From Paenibacillus sp. Soil766 (GTDB taxonomy: Bacteria > Bacillota > Bacilli > Paenibacillales > NBRC-103111), in contig NZ_LMSJ01000012.1 in the NCBI RefSeq assembly GCF_001428105.1, positions 119,970 through 183,969 on the forward strand: 64,000 nt of DNA. Direction: 5' to 3'. The position numbers were made by a program, and so were the translations under genes. The notes under the pieces were generated by a model that was not told the DNA's origin, did not search any database, and was given only the letters and a program-made list of their open reading frames with translations. Each line of letters begins with the position of its first letter. Position 1 is the stretch's first letter. Below, one piece after another: positions 25,700-35,751 of this stretch.

Positions 25700-26827
25700 A
25701 TGATGATGAAGGACGTTCTTGGGATGATCAATTTGATGAATGAACAAGATGACTTATCTACGCTTACACGCAATCGATGTGTGGGTGCCGTGCCTTTTGC
25801 CGGTCGGTATCGGATGGTCGACTTTGCGCTCTCCAATATGAGCAATTCGGGTATTCAGAAGGTAATGCTTTTGTCGACGGACAAGGCGGACTCCCTGCTC
25901 GAACATGTAGGTGACGGGCATCATTGGGGCTTAGATACGACTGCGGAAGGCGGAGTAACGGTTCTCCCTCATTGCCAATTCGCCAAGGATTTGCGAGGGG
26001 ATTTATTTCATCTATACAGTCATATTGATTTTCTGAAAAATTGTCCCGAAACGTATATGCTGCTTGCGCCTAGCAGTGTGATCTACCATATGAATTTTGC
26101 AAAAATGGTCGATTACCATCTCAGCAACGATGCTGATATTACAATTCTCTATAAGCATTTAACAGAGATGGATCGACATGCACATATTGGACATGCCTAT
26201 AGCTTAGAAATGAACGATCAGGGCAGAGTCATTCGTGTCACGCCAACCTACCATGCGTTACCAAGCTTAAACCCGCAAAGTATTGATTTGGATACAATGG
26301 TAATCAAACGGAGTTTGCTCATTGAGTTGATCGAAAAGAGTATGAGGGATGGCAGAGATACGTACTTGAAAGAAGTCATCTGGCGTCACTTAGCGGATAT
26401 TTATGTCCAAGGATATGCCAGTCATGGGTATGTGGCTATTATGGACTCGATCGATAGTTACTACGCGCACAGTATGCATCTCCTGCAACCACAGGGATGG
26501 CATGAATTTATGGTTAACCATGAATCCGTTTATACAAGGCAAGAAGAAGAGCTGGAAACGGCTTGTCATGATCAAGCATTAATTCGTAACTCATTCATCG
26601 CTCATGGTTGCAACATTGAAGGCTATGTGGAAAATAGCATTTTGTTTCCTGGTGTGAAGGTGAATCGAGGCGTTAGTATCAAAAATAGTATCGTGATGCA
26701 TCAGTGCGCCATCGAAGCGAATGCCTATTTGGATCACGTTATTCTAGACAAACAAGTTGTTGTGGAACAAGGTGCTATATTACGCGGCCAGTTCGCTCAC
26801 CCCATAGTGGCAGAAAAAATGGTGTGA
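25700..26827 (+). CDS. glgD: GlgD, regulatory subunit of glucose-1-phosphate adenylyltransferase
   Basis: 375 residues, a GlgC paralogue. The start MKDVLGMINLMNEQDDLSTLTRNRC replaces the GGxGxRL nucleotide loop, which fits the non-catalytic GlgD subunit. AVPFAGRYRMVDFALSNMSNSG and a C-terminal beta helix remain. AGGAGG precedes ATG 25700; two further ATG codons follow directly and could serve. It modulates GlgC activity in the heteromer. Confidence 0.93.
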   Translation: MMMKDVLGMINLMNEQDDLSTLTRNRCVGAVPFAGRYRMVDFALSNMSNSGIQKVMLLSTDKADSLLEHVGDGHHWGLDTTAEGGVTVLPHCQFAKDLRGDLFHLYSHIDFLKNCPETYMLLAPSSVIYHMNFAKMVDYHLSNDADITILYKHLTEMDRHAHIGHAYSLEMNDQGRVIRVTPTYHALPSLNPQSIDLDTMVIKRSLLIELIEKSMRDGRDTYLKEVIWRHLADIYVQGYASHGYVAIMDSIDSYYAHSMHLLQPQGWHEFMVNHESVYTRQEEELETACHDQALIRNSFIAHGCNIEGYVENSILFPGVKVNRGVSIKNSIVMHQCAIEANAYLDHVILDKQVVVEQGAILRGQFAHPIVAEKMV

Positions 26828-26863
26828 TTTCAGCCCATGGCAACCATGTAGAGGAGGTCAAGT

Positions 26864-27679
26864 ATGCTTAGCAGCCATTTCCGATGGGAACACGGTAAAA
26901 AAGTACAATTAGCGAGCATCGATCCGAATGATACCAATGCTCATCAGGACAGAGAAGAAATCGAGCCGAATATGGCGTGTTTGAAGGAACGATTGGAAGT
27001 TCTTCAAAATATGCTTTATGCAGCAAAGCAGCAGTCTGTTCTATTCGTCATTCAAGGCATGGATTGCAGCGGCAAAGATGGTGTTGTGAAGCATGCGCTT
27101 GGATGTCTGCATCCGCAAGGGTTTCAAGTAACGAGTTTCCGAACTCCTACAGAAGAAGAGGCATCCCATGATTTTTTGTGGCGTGCACACAAGGCAACGC
27201 CTGCCAAAGGCATGATTGGAGCTTTCATTCGGTCCTACTATGAAGATGTGCTGATCACCCGCGTGCATCGATTAATTGACGATTCGGAAGCGAAACAACG
27301 GTTCAAGCATATCAATCGTTTTGAGAAACTGCTGGAGAGCAGCGGTGTGAAAATAGTTAAGATTTTCTTGCATATCTCGCAAGATTTCCAGCTTGCCAAG
27401 CTTAGGAATCGACTCAAGGATCCAACAAAGCGTTGGAAATTCGATAAGAATGACCTGGTTGAACGTGAATCTTGGGAGGAATATCAAGCGGCATATGAGG
27501 ATTTAATTAAACAGTGCAGTTCGGATTCAGCACCTTGGTATATTGTCCCTGCCAACCATCGATGGTATCGGGATTGGGCAGTTCTGCAAATCGCCGTGTC
27601 TGCGTTAGAAAGTATGGAATTAACGTATCCGGAATCGGTTCAGGAGTTGGATGACATGCTCCTTACCACCTTGGAGTAA
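26864..27679 (+). CDS. ppk2: PPK2-family polyphosphate kinase
   Basis: 271 residues. P-loop kinase fold with Walker A GMDCSGKDG at about residue 65, the lid region IRSYYEDVLITRVH, and the conserved DPTKRWKFDKNDLVERESWEEY and WYIVPANHRWYRDW. PPK2 enzymes use polyphosphate to phosphorylate nucleoside mono- or diphosphates (or the reverse). The subclass and nucleotide preference cannot be set from motifs alone. GAGGAGG lies ahead of ATG 26864, 36 bases after glgD, so it is likely co-transcribed with the glycogen genes. That link between polyphosphate and ADP-glucose supply is inference. Confidence 0.9.
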   Translation: MLSSHFRWEHGKKVQLASIDPNDTNAHQDREEIEPNMACLKERLEVLQNMLYAAKQQSVLFVIQGMDCSGKDGVVKHALGCLHPQGFQVTSFRTPTEEEASHDFLWRAHKATPAKGMIGAFIRSYYEDVLITRVHRLIDDSEAKQRFKHINRFEKLLESSGVKIVKIFLHISQDFQLAKLRNRLKDPTKRWKFDKNDLVERESWEEYQAAYEDLIKQCSSDSAPWYIVPANHRWYRDWAVLQIAVSALESMELTYPESVQELDDMLLTTLE

Positions 27680-27707
27680 GATTGGCTTAAGGAAGAAGGG
27701 ACAAGGA

Positions 27708-28250
27708 ATGGAAAAAGAGATAGGAAAAGAAATGGAAGGAACTCAAGCGGCAGGTGATTTCACATCGGAGAAGTTGTTTCATGAATTAGATAATGACCCT
27801 AGCTTTAAACTGGACAATGACCAATTAGAACGCATAGCTTCCATCGTAAATGCGTATAAAGGGAACATTAAATCCCATTTAATTGAGCAGCAGGAGAAGA
27901 AGGCTTCCTGGGCTGATCGGCTTGCTGATGACATTGCCAGGTTCGGCGGAAGTTGGGCGTTTATCTTGCTATTCAGTTTGTTCTTAGTCGTTTGGATGTC
28001 GATTAATTTCTTGAGCTTCGCCTTCGATAAACCCCCGTTCATCCTGCTTAATCTTATTCTCTCTTGTATTTCAGCCTTTCAAGCGCCAGTCATTCTCATG
28101 AGTCAGAATCGACAAGCTTCCAAAGATAAACAGGAGGCGATCCTTGACTTTGCTATCAATTACCGTGCAGAGCAAGAAAATATGGAGCTTAAGGTCCTGC
28201 TGGATAGGTTGGATCAAAGGCTGGAAAGAATCGAGCAACAGGGGCGGTAG
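27708..28250 (+). CDS. DUF1003 membrane protein
   Basis: 180 residues. A charged N-terminal third precedes ADRLADDIARFGGSW and two membrane helices (AFILLFSLFLVVWMSINFL and FILLNLILSCISAFQAPVILM). A conserved SQNRQASKDKQEAILDFAINYRAEQEN and a C-terminal coiled coil follow. This is the signature of DUF1003, whose function is not established. ATG 27708 follows GAAGGG by about 9 bases. It is the last gene after glgBCD-ppk2 on this strand. Confidence 0.88.
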   Translation: MEKEIGKEMEGTQAAGDFTSEKLFHELDNDPSFKLDNDQLERIASIVNAYKGNIKSHLIEQQEKKASWADRLADDIARFGGSWAFILLFSLFLVVWMSINFLSFAFDKPPFILLNLILSCISAFQAPVILMSQNRQASKDKQEAILDFAINYRAEQENMELKVLLDRLDQRLERIEQQGR

Positions 28251-28322
28251 GTAATGTTACTTTGCCCTAGTAACTGAAAACTTTATTTCGACCGCTTTAA
28301 GCTTGATAAAGAGCTTGGTCAG

Positions 28323-29243
28323 TTAAGTTGCTTGTTCTTTTTTGAGAATAACTAAAAAAGCATCTACGACTGTTGGATCGAATTGGGTTCCTTTGTTTTT
28401 GATAAATTCCTGATAAACATATTCGATTTCCATATGATCGCGATAGGCCCGTTTGGAAGTCATGGCATCGTAAGAATCTGCAACAGATAAAATACGAGCA
28501 GCTAACGGTATTTCTTGAGCGCTTAAGCCTTCAGGATAACCTTTTCCATCGTATCTCTCGTGATGATAAAGCACCATGTCCAGAACGCCTTGAGTTCCCT
28601 GGAACGAAGAGATATGTTTAATAGTTTCATAGCCGATAACAGGGTGACGTTTAATTGTCGTATACTCCTCATCGGTTAAGCATCCCGACTTTGTTAAAAC
28701 GTTTTCCGGTATACCGATTTTCCCAATGTCGTGAAGCAATCCACCAATATAAATGTTATCGCATTGTTTGCTAGAAAGCTTCATTTCTTTAGCAATCAAC
28801 GTCGCATATTTAGCTACATTTTCAGAATGTGTTGCCGTATATTTATCCCGGGAATCCAACGATTTCGATAAGGCTACGATGATGTCCAATGATGCCTTTT
28901 TCTTTTTTTGATATAAATTCTCCATATTGTAGGAGATATAAGTCATGAGGGCATAGACGATCCAAAGCGATATTAGAATTGCCGAGGGGAACATTTTATA
29001 CTGTATAAATAATCGTAATAAGACAACGAGCGTAGAAATCGCCAATACAATGATAAATGGTCGATTCGAAAATCCAATACCTAAGAAAATGACAGCAAGA
29101 AGATAGAGGGAATAGATATCAACGCCAGGTAAAATAAATAGATTAATAATTGGCATAATCAAAAGCATGCCGAAGAATGCATAGCGAAAAATAGCTGTGT
29201 TACTTAGCCAATAAGCTAATTTCTCCTGAAACTTTTTTACCAT
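28323..29243 (-). CDS. Membrane HD-GYP domain protein (putative cyclic-di-GMP phosphodiesterase)
   Basis: 306 residues. About five predicted helices fill residues 15-125, a short helical linker follows, and an HD-GYP domain spans about 140-300. The metal-binding HD appears in LLHDIGKIGIPE and the signature HHERYDGKGYPEGL is intact. HD-GYP proteins hydrolyse cyclic di-GMP to GMP in the cytoplasm. The membrane part has no recognisable sensor domain. It is transcribed alone and converges on the glycogen operon. Its start ATG 29243 is preceded by AGAGGTG. Confidence 0.9.
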   Translation of the reverse strand: MVKKFQEKLAYWLSNTAIFRYAFFGMLLIMPIINLFILPGVDIYSLYLLAVIFLGIGFSNRPFIIVLAISTLVVLLRLFIQYKMFPSAILISLWIVYALMTYISYNMENLYQKKKKASLDIIVALSKSLDSRDKYTATHSENVAKYATLIAKEMKLSSKQCDNIYIGGLLHDIGKIGIPENVLTKSGCLTDEEYTTIKRHPVIGYETIKHISSFQGTQGVLDMVLYHHERYDGKGYPEGLSAQEIPLAARILSVADSYDAMTSKRAYRDHMEIEYVYQEFIKNKGTQFDPTVVDAFLVILKKEQAT

Positions 29244-29441
29244 TAGCTCACACCTCTAGTTAGTTTACATCTTCAGTCGTCCCTACGACTGAATTACCCG
29301 TTTTTACCGATTCATGTAATATTTCATATATCCTTTAGGTTTTAATTAGAAATGTGTTAAGAATTTGTTTAATCTCACAAAAATGAGAGAAGATTGCCAA
29401 TCACCTAGCCAGAAACAAAAAAGCACATTGTCATCTATAAA

Positions 29442-29455
29442 TGTAATCGCTTTCG
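29442..29455. promoter_or_regulatory. Candidate cre site upstream of the decayed binding-protein gene
   Basis: TGTAATCGCTTTCG matches the cre consensus at 13 of 14 positions. It lies in the 359-base gap before 29603. A TATAAT element (29565-29570) nearer the gene lacks a good -35. Nothing else is recognised in the gap. Confidence 0.55.
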
Positions 29456-29602
29456 TGAAAAAATGAGGTTACATAACCAATCGAACAAATCGTTGCCTGA
29501 TGCGTTGCGAATCGTAGTGCAGGTTTTGTGAAAAGGAAGTCTGCGATCGTAGGCGGTTATGGCTTATAATAAAAAACAAGACAAAGGGGGAGATGGCCAT
29601 TA

Positions 29603-31185
29603 ATGAAAACCAACTCAACTAAGCGAGCTACCGCTTTGCTATGTATGGTTTCGTTGGCAGTAGCTCTCGCAACGGCCTGCAGCAGCACAGGAACCAAAAA
29701 TCCTTCAACTCGCAGTGATCAGGGTAGTCAGGTATCTGATGCGCCAGTGACTCTTTCGCTCATACAGCCTGATGGAGGCCGAGTTTGGCGAGATGACAAC
29801 CCAGTTACCAAAGAAATTGAGAAAAAGACTCGCGTGAAGCTGAACGTGAATATGCTGCCCAATAACGATTTCAATAGCAAGTACAACGCGCTTGCCGCAT
29901 CAGGTGAGATTCCGGATATGAGCAGGTTGGGCTCATTCGACTACCAGAAGTTTGTGGATCAAGGCTTGTTCCTGGACGTGACTCCTTACTTAGAACAATA
30001 CGCTCCTAACCTGAAGAAGAATCTGAAGACAGAGCTGTGGGAGTTGACGAAGCACAAAGGTAAACAGTACGTTATTCCTTATGAGAATGCGGCAGGCAAA
30101 GAGGTTCCGGTAGTCCGTAAGGATTGGCTGGAGGTATTGAATATGACAATGCCCACCAATTTAGATGAATTCGAGCAAATGGTGAAAGCGTTTACCTTCA
30201 ACGATCCTGACAAGAGCGGTAAGAATGATACGTTCGGCATTGGCAACGCTAACACTTACGCGGAAAGCTTTATGCCGATTTTCGGGGCATTTGGCATCTC
30301 GCCGTGAATGTTTGCCAACAGTGTGCCCATGAATAGTTATTTAAAGGAAAACAAGATTTACCCAGTTGCTATTTCTCCAGAATATAAGACTGCGTTAAGC
30401 TATATCAAAAACCTGTGGGACGCCAGGGTAATCGATCCTGAGATGTTACGATCAAGTCGGATCAGGCGATGCAAAAGGTGGCTCAAGGGAAAATTGGCTA
30501 TTTTAGTGCCTGGTGGTCCATCGCCCCGCAAACGTTAGGGCAACAGCTCAAAATGAAGGAAATTGTACCGAATGCGTACTGGGAGCCGGTCTTTCCTGGC
30601 ATTAAGGGGCCAGAAGGAAAAAGTGGCATGCTGTCTTTTGGCAATTTAGGCGGAGTGATCGCCATTTCATCCAAAACCAAAAATCCGGAAGCCGTCCTAA
30701 GTTTTCTCGATTATATGTCCACGGACGAGGGCTGGGAGCTTAGTCACTATGGGATCAAGGGTGATCACTACCGGGAAATTACCGAGGCGCGAACGCAGTC
30801 GTGACAGAAGGCGTTCGACGAGAGATGGCTGGACCCGCTGGGCCAGATTATTTCTAGACAAGAACTAGTAGAACAAGTAAGCAACTCATCTAAAGATCCA
30901 GTGCAAATTGAAAATAACCGCTTCATAGAGTCGGCAGCGAAATACACCTTGTACCAGGATATTTTCTATGGGATCCCGCTGACTGATGAACAGAACTCGT
31001 ACGGCTCAGATGTAGCCAAATACGAAGAGGAGATGTTTATCAAGTTTGTTACTGGTAAGGAGCCGTTGTCCAAATGGGACGAATATGTGGCTACATGGAA
31101 GAAGAAGGGCGGCAAAGCCTTGCTTGACTCCAAAATAAAAACATATAACGAACTGAGATCGGGCAATGTGAGCCCAGGTATCTAA
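29603..31185 (+). pseudogene. Decayed LplA-type sugar-binding lipoprotein gene
   Basis: The reading begins as a normal lipoprotein (lipobox ATAC, then LIQPDGGRVWRDDNP and KTRVKLNVNMLP) and would give about 527 residues. Three lesions break it. An in-frame TGA at 30305 follows FGISP. A one-base loss near 30446-30447 (ATG-TT-ACG, where homology then continues TIKSDQAMQKVAQG in another frame) comes next. A second in-frame TGA at 30802 precedes QKAFDERWLDPLG. It then reads to TAA at 31183. Both TGA codons fall where Trp would be reasonable, so single G-to-A changes may explain them. No permease genes accompany it. Confidence 0.85.
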
Positions 31186-31186
31186 T

Positions 31187-33446
31187 GTGGGAGCAGCGAT
31201 TTCTGGGGGAGCGCTGTATTATTCGTCCTCGTCTCTACTTTGGAGGGATGCCATCCAGAACAGCAGCAACACGCTGCAACTGCTCAAGAATGGGCAGGAA
31301 ATCGTGCTGGCTGAAGTCGACAAGGCCATGGAAACGGTATTCTTAGATTCATCTTTTCTTCATTATATGGATTATTATGAGCAATCCGATATCTACATGC
31401 AGCTTCAGTTGAGGCAGCGCCTCGAGAATGTCGTTTTATCCAGTGACTATATTCACTCCGTTTCTATTTACTACACCAACTCGCAGTTAATTCTGTCCTC
31501 GGTTCAGGGGGCTGTGCCGCTCAGCGGTTTTCAGGATAAGGATTTCATCCGTTCCATGGCAGAACAGACGCCGAGCAAATCGCTCGTCCGCACGAGATAC
31601 TTGCCGGGAATTTCTGCAGCTAAGGAAGAAACGGTCATCTCCATGGTAAAAACCTTGCCTATCATACATGCGGGGACGCCGTCTGCGTATGTGGTGATCA
31701 ACATCAAGGGTAATTATTTGGCGCAGATTATGCAGTCTTTAAATACGAACCCTGATGTCCAATTGATTGTAACCGATAAGGAAGGGCATGTTCTTTCGCA
31801 GAAAACAGAAGAAGGGATTTCCGATGTCGGGGAACTTGTCAGCGACTTGGATATTTCACAATTAAACGGTTCATCAGGTAGCCTGCTGACCAAAGTGCGC
31901 GGGATAGACACGCTGGTTTGCTATGTGACATCCGTAACGAGCGGCTGGGTGTACACGTACATGATTCCGAAGTCCGTGGTGACTCACAGTCTCCACTTGT
32001 GGAGCCGGATGACGGTTGTAATCAGTGTGATAGCAGTGCTGCTCAGCCTAATCGGCTCGTTGTTGTTGTCCAAAAGAATCGTCAACCCGATGAATCGGCT
32101 GTTGATTATGATGCGCGGCACGGATCAGAAATCCTATGATAGGAAATCTGAACATGCCAAGGAGATCGTTCAGATTGAGCGCAACGTCAGCCGGTTAATG
32201 GATCAGAATCGGGATCTAACGAGCCTGCTGAAGGATTATGAGGTTCAGAGTCGGAACAAATTTTTGCAGCGGCTGGTTTGTGGAGATGAAAAGATTTCGT
32301 TACAAACGATGGACCGTCTGGCTTATTATGGTCTGAGCCTGCCGGAAAGAGGGGCATTCGTTGTCGTGCTAGTCTCTATGGACGAGTACACCAAGTTCGT
32401 CCAGAAAATGCATGAGTCTGAGCGGAATTCACGGCTCTTGCAGTTGTCCGAAGGACTACATGAGGAGGCCTTCGTTAAGCAGGCATATCAAGGTTATTTG
32501 GTGGAGACAGAGCCGAATGAAATGGTGCTGGTACTCCATTTAGACAAAGAAGAGAGCGCATCGGAGATGCTGCCCGATAGCCTGCGCACCTGGCTGCGTC
32601 AGCTATTGGTGCTTCTGTGCAAGGATTCTACGATGACCTTTACAATTGGTGTAAGTGCTTTGCACACGACGATTGAAGAGCTAAGTGATTGCTACCAGGA
32701 AGCCGGCTCGGCGCTGCGGCAGAAGCTCGTATATGGTGGCAATACAGTTATTTATTATGAAGCTGTCCGGCCGGAAACAGGAATTGTCATGTATCCGTTA
32801 GGTCTTGAAAAGCAATTACTGACACACTTCAAAACGGGGAACCGGGAAGGGGTCGTCTCTGGTTTACAAGAATTTGACTCCCATATGATTGAGCATCACG
32901 CCAGACAAATCGAGGTGGTCAGACATTATTTCCTGCAGTTGTTTTCTTCATCACTTCGATGTGTCTATGAAATTGACGCCAAACTCGGCTTTCAGCCGGT
33001 CATACAGCAGTTGAGGCATACCGATCTGTTAGAAATGGAAACGATGCAGAGCATGGTTGGTTACATGCAGGCGCTGTACGAGCTTGTGCTTGATCAGCTG
33101 GAGCAGAAACGATCTCTGAAGAATCAGGAATTGGCAGATGGGATTACAGCTTATATCGATGCACATCTTGCAGATGATTTAACGATCGAACGGTTAAGTG
33201 AAATTTTTGCGATTAGTACTTCGCATATGCGCAAAATCTATAAGGATAAAACTGGTATGACAATTAAGGACAGAGTATCGGAGCGCCGACTTGCGGCAGC
33301 CAGAACACGACCCACGACTGAAAATCCAGGAGATTGCGGATCAGGTAGGTTACTTGACGGTTCAATCGTTTACGAAAGCATTTAAAATGGAAACGGGTAA
33401 GACGCCAGGTGAATACCGTGCAGAGTTGTTACGGGTCAATGCGTAG
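31187..33446 (+). pseudogene. Decayed membrane-bound AraC-family sensor-regulator gene
   Basis: The product would be a one-component regulator: an extracytoplasmic Cache-like sensor, a membrane helix (MTVVISVIAVLLSLIGSLLL), HAMP-like and cytoplasmic regions, and a C-terminal AraC DNA-binding domain. Both ends are damaged. The N-terminal membrane anchor is missing, since the reading starts VGAAISGGALYYSSS two bases after the previous stop. Near 33300-33315 a frameshift interrupts the helix-turn-helix. The frame that carries IQEIADQVGYLTVQSFTKAFK and TGKTPGEYRAE then runs to TAG at 33444. In the unshifted frame a false stop ends at 33385. Confidence 0.82.
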
Positions 33447-33456
33447 GACACACAAG

Positions 33457-33489
33457 AACACGGAACTCTAACGGGATTTCGTGTTTTTT
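33457..33489 (+). terminator. Rho-independent terminator
   Basis: Stem AACACGGAA/TTTCGTGTT (one G-T pair) with an 11-base loop, running into a T-run. It closes the decayed module. Confidence 0.8.
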
Positions 33490-33578
33490 GATAAAAAATC
33501 ATGGTTTACGTCAAAGACGCTCAAAGTAAAAACATTTATATTGAAAATGAGATCAATATAAAGGAGCGTATCAATGCG

Positions 33579-34589
33579 ATGATTAACAAAAAAGTAATGT
33601 TCCAAAGTCCATGGCAGGTTGAAACGGTGGAAGAAAACTTCACTAGGCAGATTGGCGAAGAGGAGGTGCTGGTTAAGAAGCTGTATACCTTAATCAGCCC
33701 GGGAACTGAACTAGCCATGTTGTCGGGGAACGAGGCTTGGTTCCAGATGCCTGGCATTCCAGGATATGCAGCCGTAAGCGAGATCGTGGAAGTGGGGGCA
33801 GACGTGACGGGGTTTGCATCCGGTGATGTTGTTTTTCATTATGGGAGCCACTCCAAGTATGAGGTTGTTTCAATAAGGGGGACCTTTCTTAAAGTTCCAG
33901 AGAATCTAGATTTGAAATGGGTACCATTTACTCGTATGGCAACCGTCGCAACGACGGCGATACGTGTTTCGAATATTGAATTTGGGGATTATGTTAGTGT
34001 TACGGGGCTTGGACTAATCGGAAATATGGCTGCTCAGCTGGCGCAGGCTCAGGGCGCAACTGTGATTGGTATTGATTTATCTGTGGAACGACTTCGAATA
34101 GCCGAGCAGTGTGGTGTGATCTATGGGGTGAATGGTGGACAAGACAGTGTGAAAGAACAAATCACCGATATCACCCATGGAAAAGGAGTTTCTACCCATA
34201 TTGAAGCTACGGGTGTCCCGCAAGTAGCGATCCAGAGTCTTCCCTATATCGCCAAATTAGGCGAAATTATATTCTTAGGCAGTCCTCGTGGTGAATATAA
34301 CACGGATGTGACGGATGTGCTAAATTACTGCCATCTGTATAACAGGGGTTGTATTACCTTCAAAGGAGCGCATGAGTGGCGTTATCCGATTGAACCTAAC
34401 GAATTTGTCAAACATTCGTTGGTCAGAAACTCGAACATTATATTCGAGCTGATGAAACAGAAACGGTTGCAAATCGAACCTTTAATCAGTCATGTGCTGA
34501 AGCCAGAGGAAGCCAAGACAGCTTATGAGGGTCTGCGATTGAATAAGGATCAGTATAGCGGTGTGTTATTTGACTGGAGCGAGTTGTGA
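33579..34589 (+). CDS. Zinc-type alcohol dehydrogenase-like (MDR) oxidoreductase
   Basis: 336 residues. Medium-chain dehydrogenase/reductase fold: an N-terminal GroES-like domain (LISPGTELAMLSGNEAWF, PGIPGYAAVSEIVEVG) and an NAD(P)-binding Rossmann domain (VSVTGLGLIGNMAAQLAQAQGATVIGID). The catalytic-zinc Cys expected near residue 40 is replaced by SPGTE, as in a known subgroup of sugar-linked MDR proteins, so its chemistry is uncertain. The start is not firm: ATG 33579 fits the fold, and a longer reading from 33501 is possible. AAAGGAG lies 12 bases upstream. It precedes an AraC regulator and a secreted glycosidase, suggesting a role with the released sugar. Confidence 0.82.
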   Translation: MINKKVMFQSPWQVETVEENFTRQIGEEEVLVKKLYTLISPGTELAMLSGNEAWFQMPGIPGYAAVSEIVEVGADVTGFASGDVVFHYGSHSKYEVVSIRGTFLKVPENLDLKWVPFTRMATVATTAIRVSNIEFGDYVSVTGLGLIGNMAAQLAQAQGATVIGIDLSVERLRIAEQCGVIYGVNGGQDSVKEQITDITHGKGVSTHIEATGVPQVAIQSLPYIAKLGEIIFLGSPRGEYNTDVTDVLNYCHLYNRGCITFKGAHEWRYPIEPNEFVKHSLVRNSNIIFELMKQKRLQIEPLISHVLKPEEAKTAYEGLRLNKDQYSGVLFDWSEL

Positions 34590-34722
34590 GTCCTAAGAGG
34601 AACCGCAATGGAAATCGCCTCAAAATCAATGGTTCCAAAGGTTCTTTACGGTGGGATATGGAAAATATGAATACCCTTCAGTTATACTTGGACAATGATG
34701 TATTTCCTCAGGAGGGAAGTAT

Positions 34723-35601
34723 ATGGAGACTTGGATGAACAGCTTAACGCCTTTTGTCAGAGTGGTCAAAATTCATAAATCCTTCTCTCTGGCGGGTGAA
34801 TGGATGGATTATGACCATGTGTATACCTATATCGAACAAGGGGAAGCTGAGTTTTTTTTGGACGGAGTCAAATATCAGGTGAAGGAAGGCGATATCCTCC
34901 TCATGCCTCCCTTCATGGCGCATATCATTCGCTCTACGTCAGAGGTGCCTCTAATCCAATATATCGTTCATTTTGATTTGTATTATGACGAAGAACGAAG
35001 CTCTTGGAAGGACCAAGTGATTACGGAAGAGCGAAAAGCGATGACAGCAAAAGAGATGCAGTTCGCATCTACAAGCCCAATTTCCCACCTGCCCTTGCCG
35101 GACCAGATCGAGTTCAAGAAAAGATTTCTGATCATGCAGAAAGAGTTCTTGGATAGGAGATCGGGTTATTCGTTGATCCTTAAAGGGATTTGTTTGGAAT
35201 TGTTAGTCCTGTTTATGAAGGGACAAGTGGGTCATCACGAGAGAGAAGGAAAGATGACGAAGGGTTGGGTGTTTATTGAAAACACCATCACATTCATTAA
35301 TGAACGCTATTGGGACCCTGAACTGGATAATCATACGATAAGTAAACATGTCGGAATATCGACCAATCATTTATCGTTTTTATTTAAAGAGCAGCTTGGC
35401 ATTACGATTCATAAATATTTGACACATATTCGCATCGAGCAGTCGAAACTACGAATAATTGATGGGACGCAAACCTTAACCGCTATTGCTGAGATGGTGG
35501 GCTTTTCAAGCATTTATTTATTCAGCCGATCATTCAAGGCGACGGTTGGCGTTATGCCCAGCCAGTTTATGGCGATGAATTCCGATATTGGCAAGCGTTG
35601 A
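34723..35601 (+). CDS. AraC-family transcriptional regulator with cupin sensor domain
   Basis: 292 residues. The N-terminal cupin sensor (YTYIEQGEAEFFLDGVKYQVKEGDILLMPPFMAHII) occupies about 1-110. The C-terminal AraC double helix-turn-helix (ISKHVGISTNHLSFLFKEQLGITIHKYL, IAEMVGFSSIYLFSRSFKATVGVMPSQF) occupies about 185-288. GGAGG lies seven to eight bases before ATG 34723. It is a one-component sugar-responsive regulator, probably of its neighbours: the dehydrogenase or the large glycosidase that starts 150 bases downstream. Confidence 0.9.
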   Translation: METWMNSLTPFVRVVKIHKSFSLAGEWMDYDHVYTYIEQGEAEFFLDGVKYQVKEGDILLMPPFMAHIIRSTSEVPLIQYIVHFDLYYDEERSSWKDQVITEERKAMTAKEMQFASTSPISHLPLPDQIEFKKRFLIMQKEFLDRRSGYSLILKGICLELLVLFMKGQVGHHEREGKMTKGWVFIENTITFINERYWDPELDNHTISKHVGISTNHLSFLFKEQLGITIHKYLTHIRIEQSKLRIIDGTQTLTAIAEMVGFSSIYLFSRSFKATVGVMPSQFMAMNSDIGKR

Positions 35602-35606
35602 AATAG

Positions 35607-35647
35607 TCCGTCCTTTTGTCATAGATATCTTACTTCTGTCCTGTTGT
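35607..35647 (+). promoter_or_regulatory. 41-bp regulatory motif, copy 1 (before the giant glycosidase)
   Basis: Begins TCCGT and contains TTTTGTC (35614) and TTCTGTC (35634), a direct repeat 20 bases apart, plus GATATCTTACTTC between and across them. The copy at 44451-44491 is the same length and differs at only five positions. AraC-type regulators bind direct repeats spaced about two helical turns, so the response regulator at 41581-42675 is the leading candidate binder. Confidence 0.75.
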
Positions 35648-35751
35648 GGACGCATCCATCCATTTCTTAGAATAAGATCATACCCATAAGAGCTGAGGTG
35701 ACTGAAGTCTTATTACTGGTGTGATCATAATCAATGGAGGTGTGTTTGGAA

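Noticed and set aside
28271..28329. Imperfect inverted repeat in the convergent gap between the DUF1003 and HD-GYP genes
   Set aside because: Short pairings (AAGCT/AGCTT, GACC/GGTC, TAACT/AGTTA) are broken by unequal bulges and no T-run follows on either strand, so I could not support a terminator.
29603..31185. TGA codons read as selenocysteine or reassigned Trp
   Set aside because: The same gene also has a frameshift, no SECIS-like element is evident, and every other gene in the window uses TGA as a normal stop.
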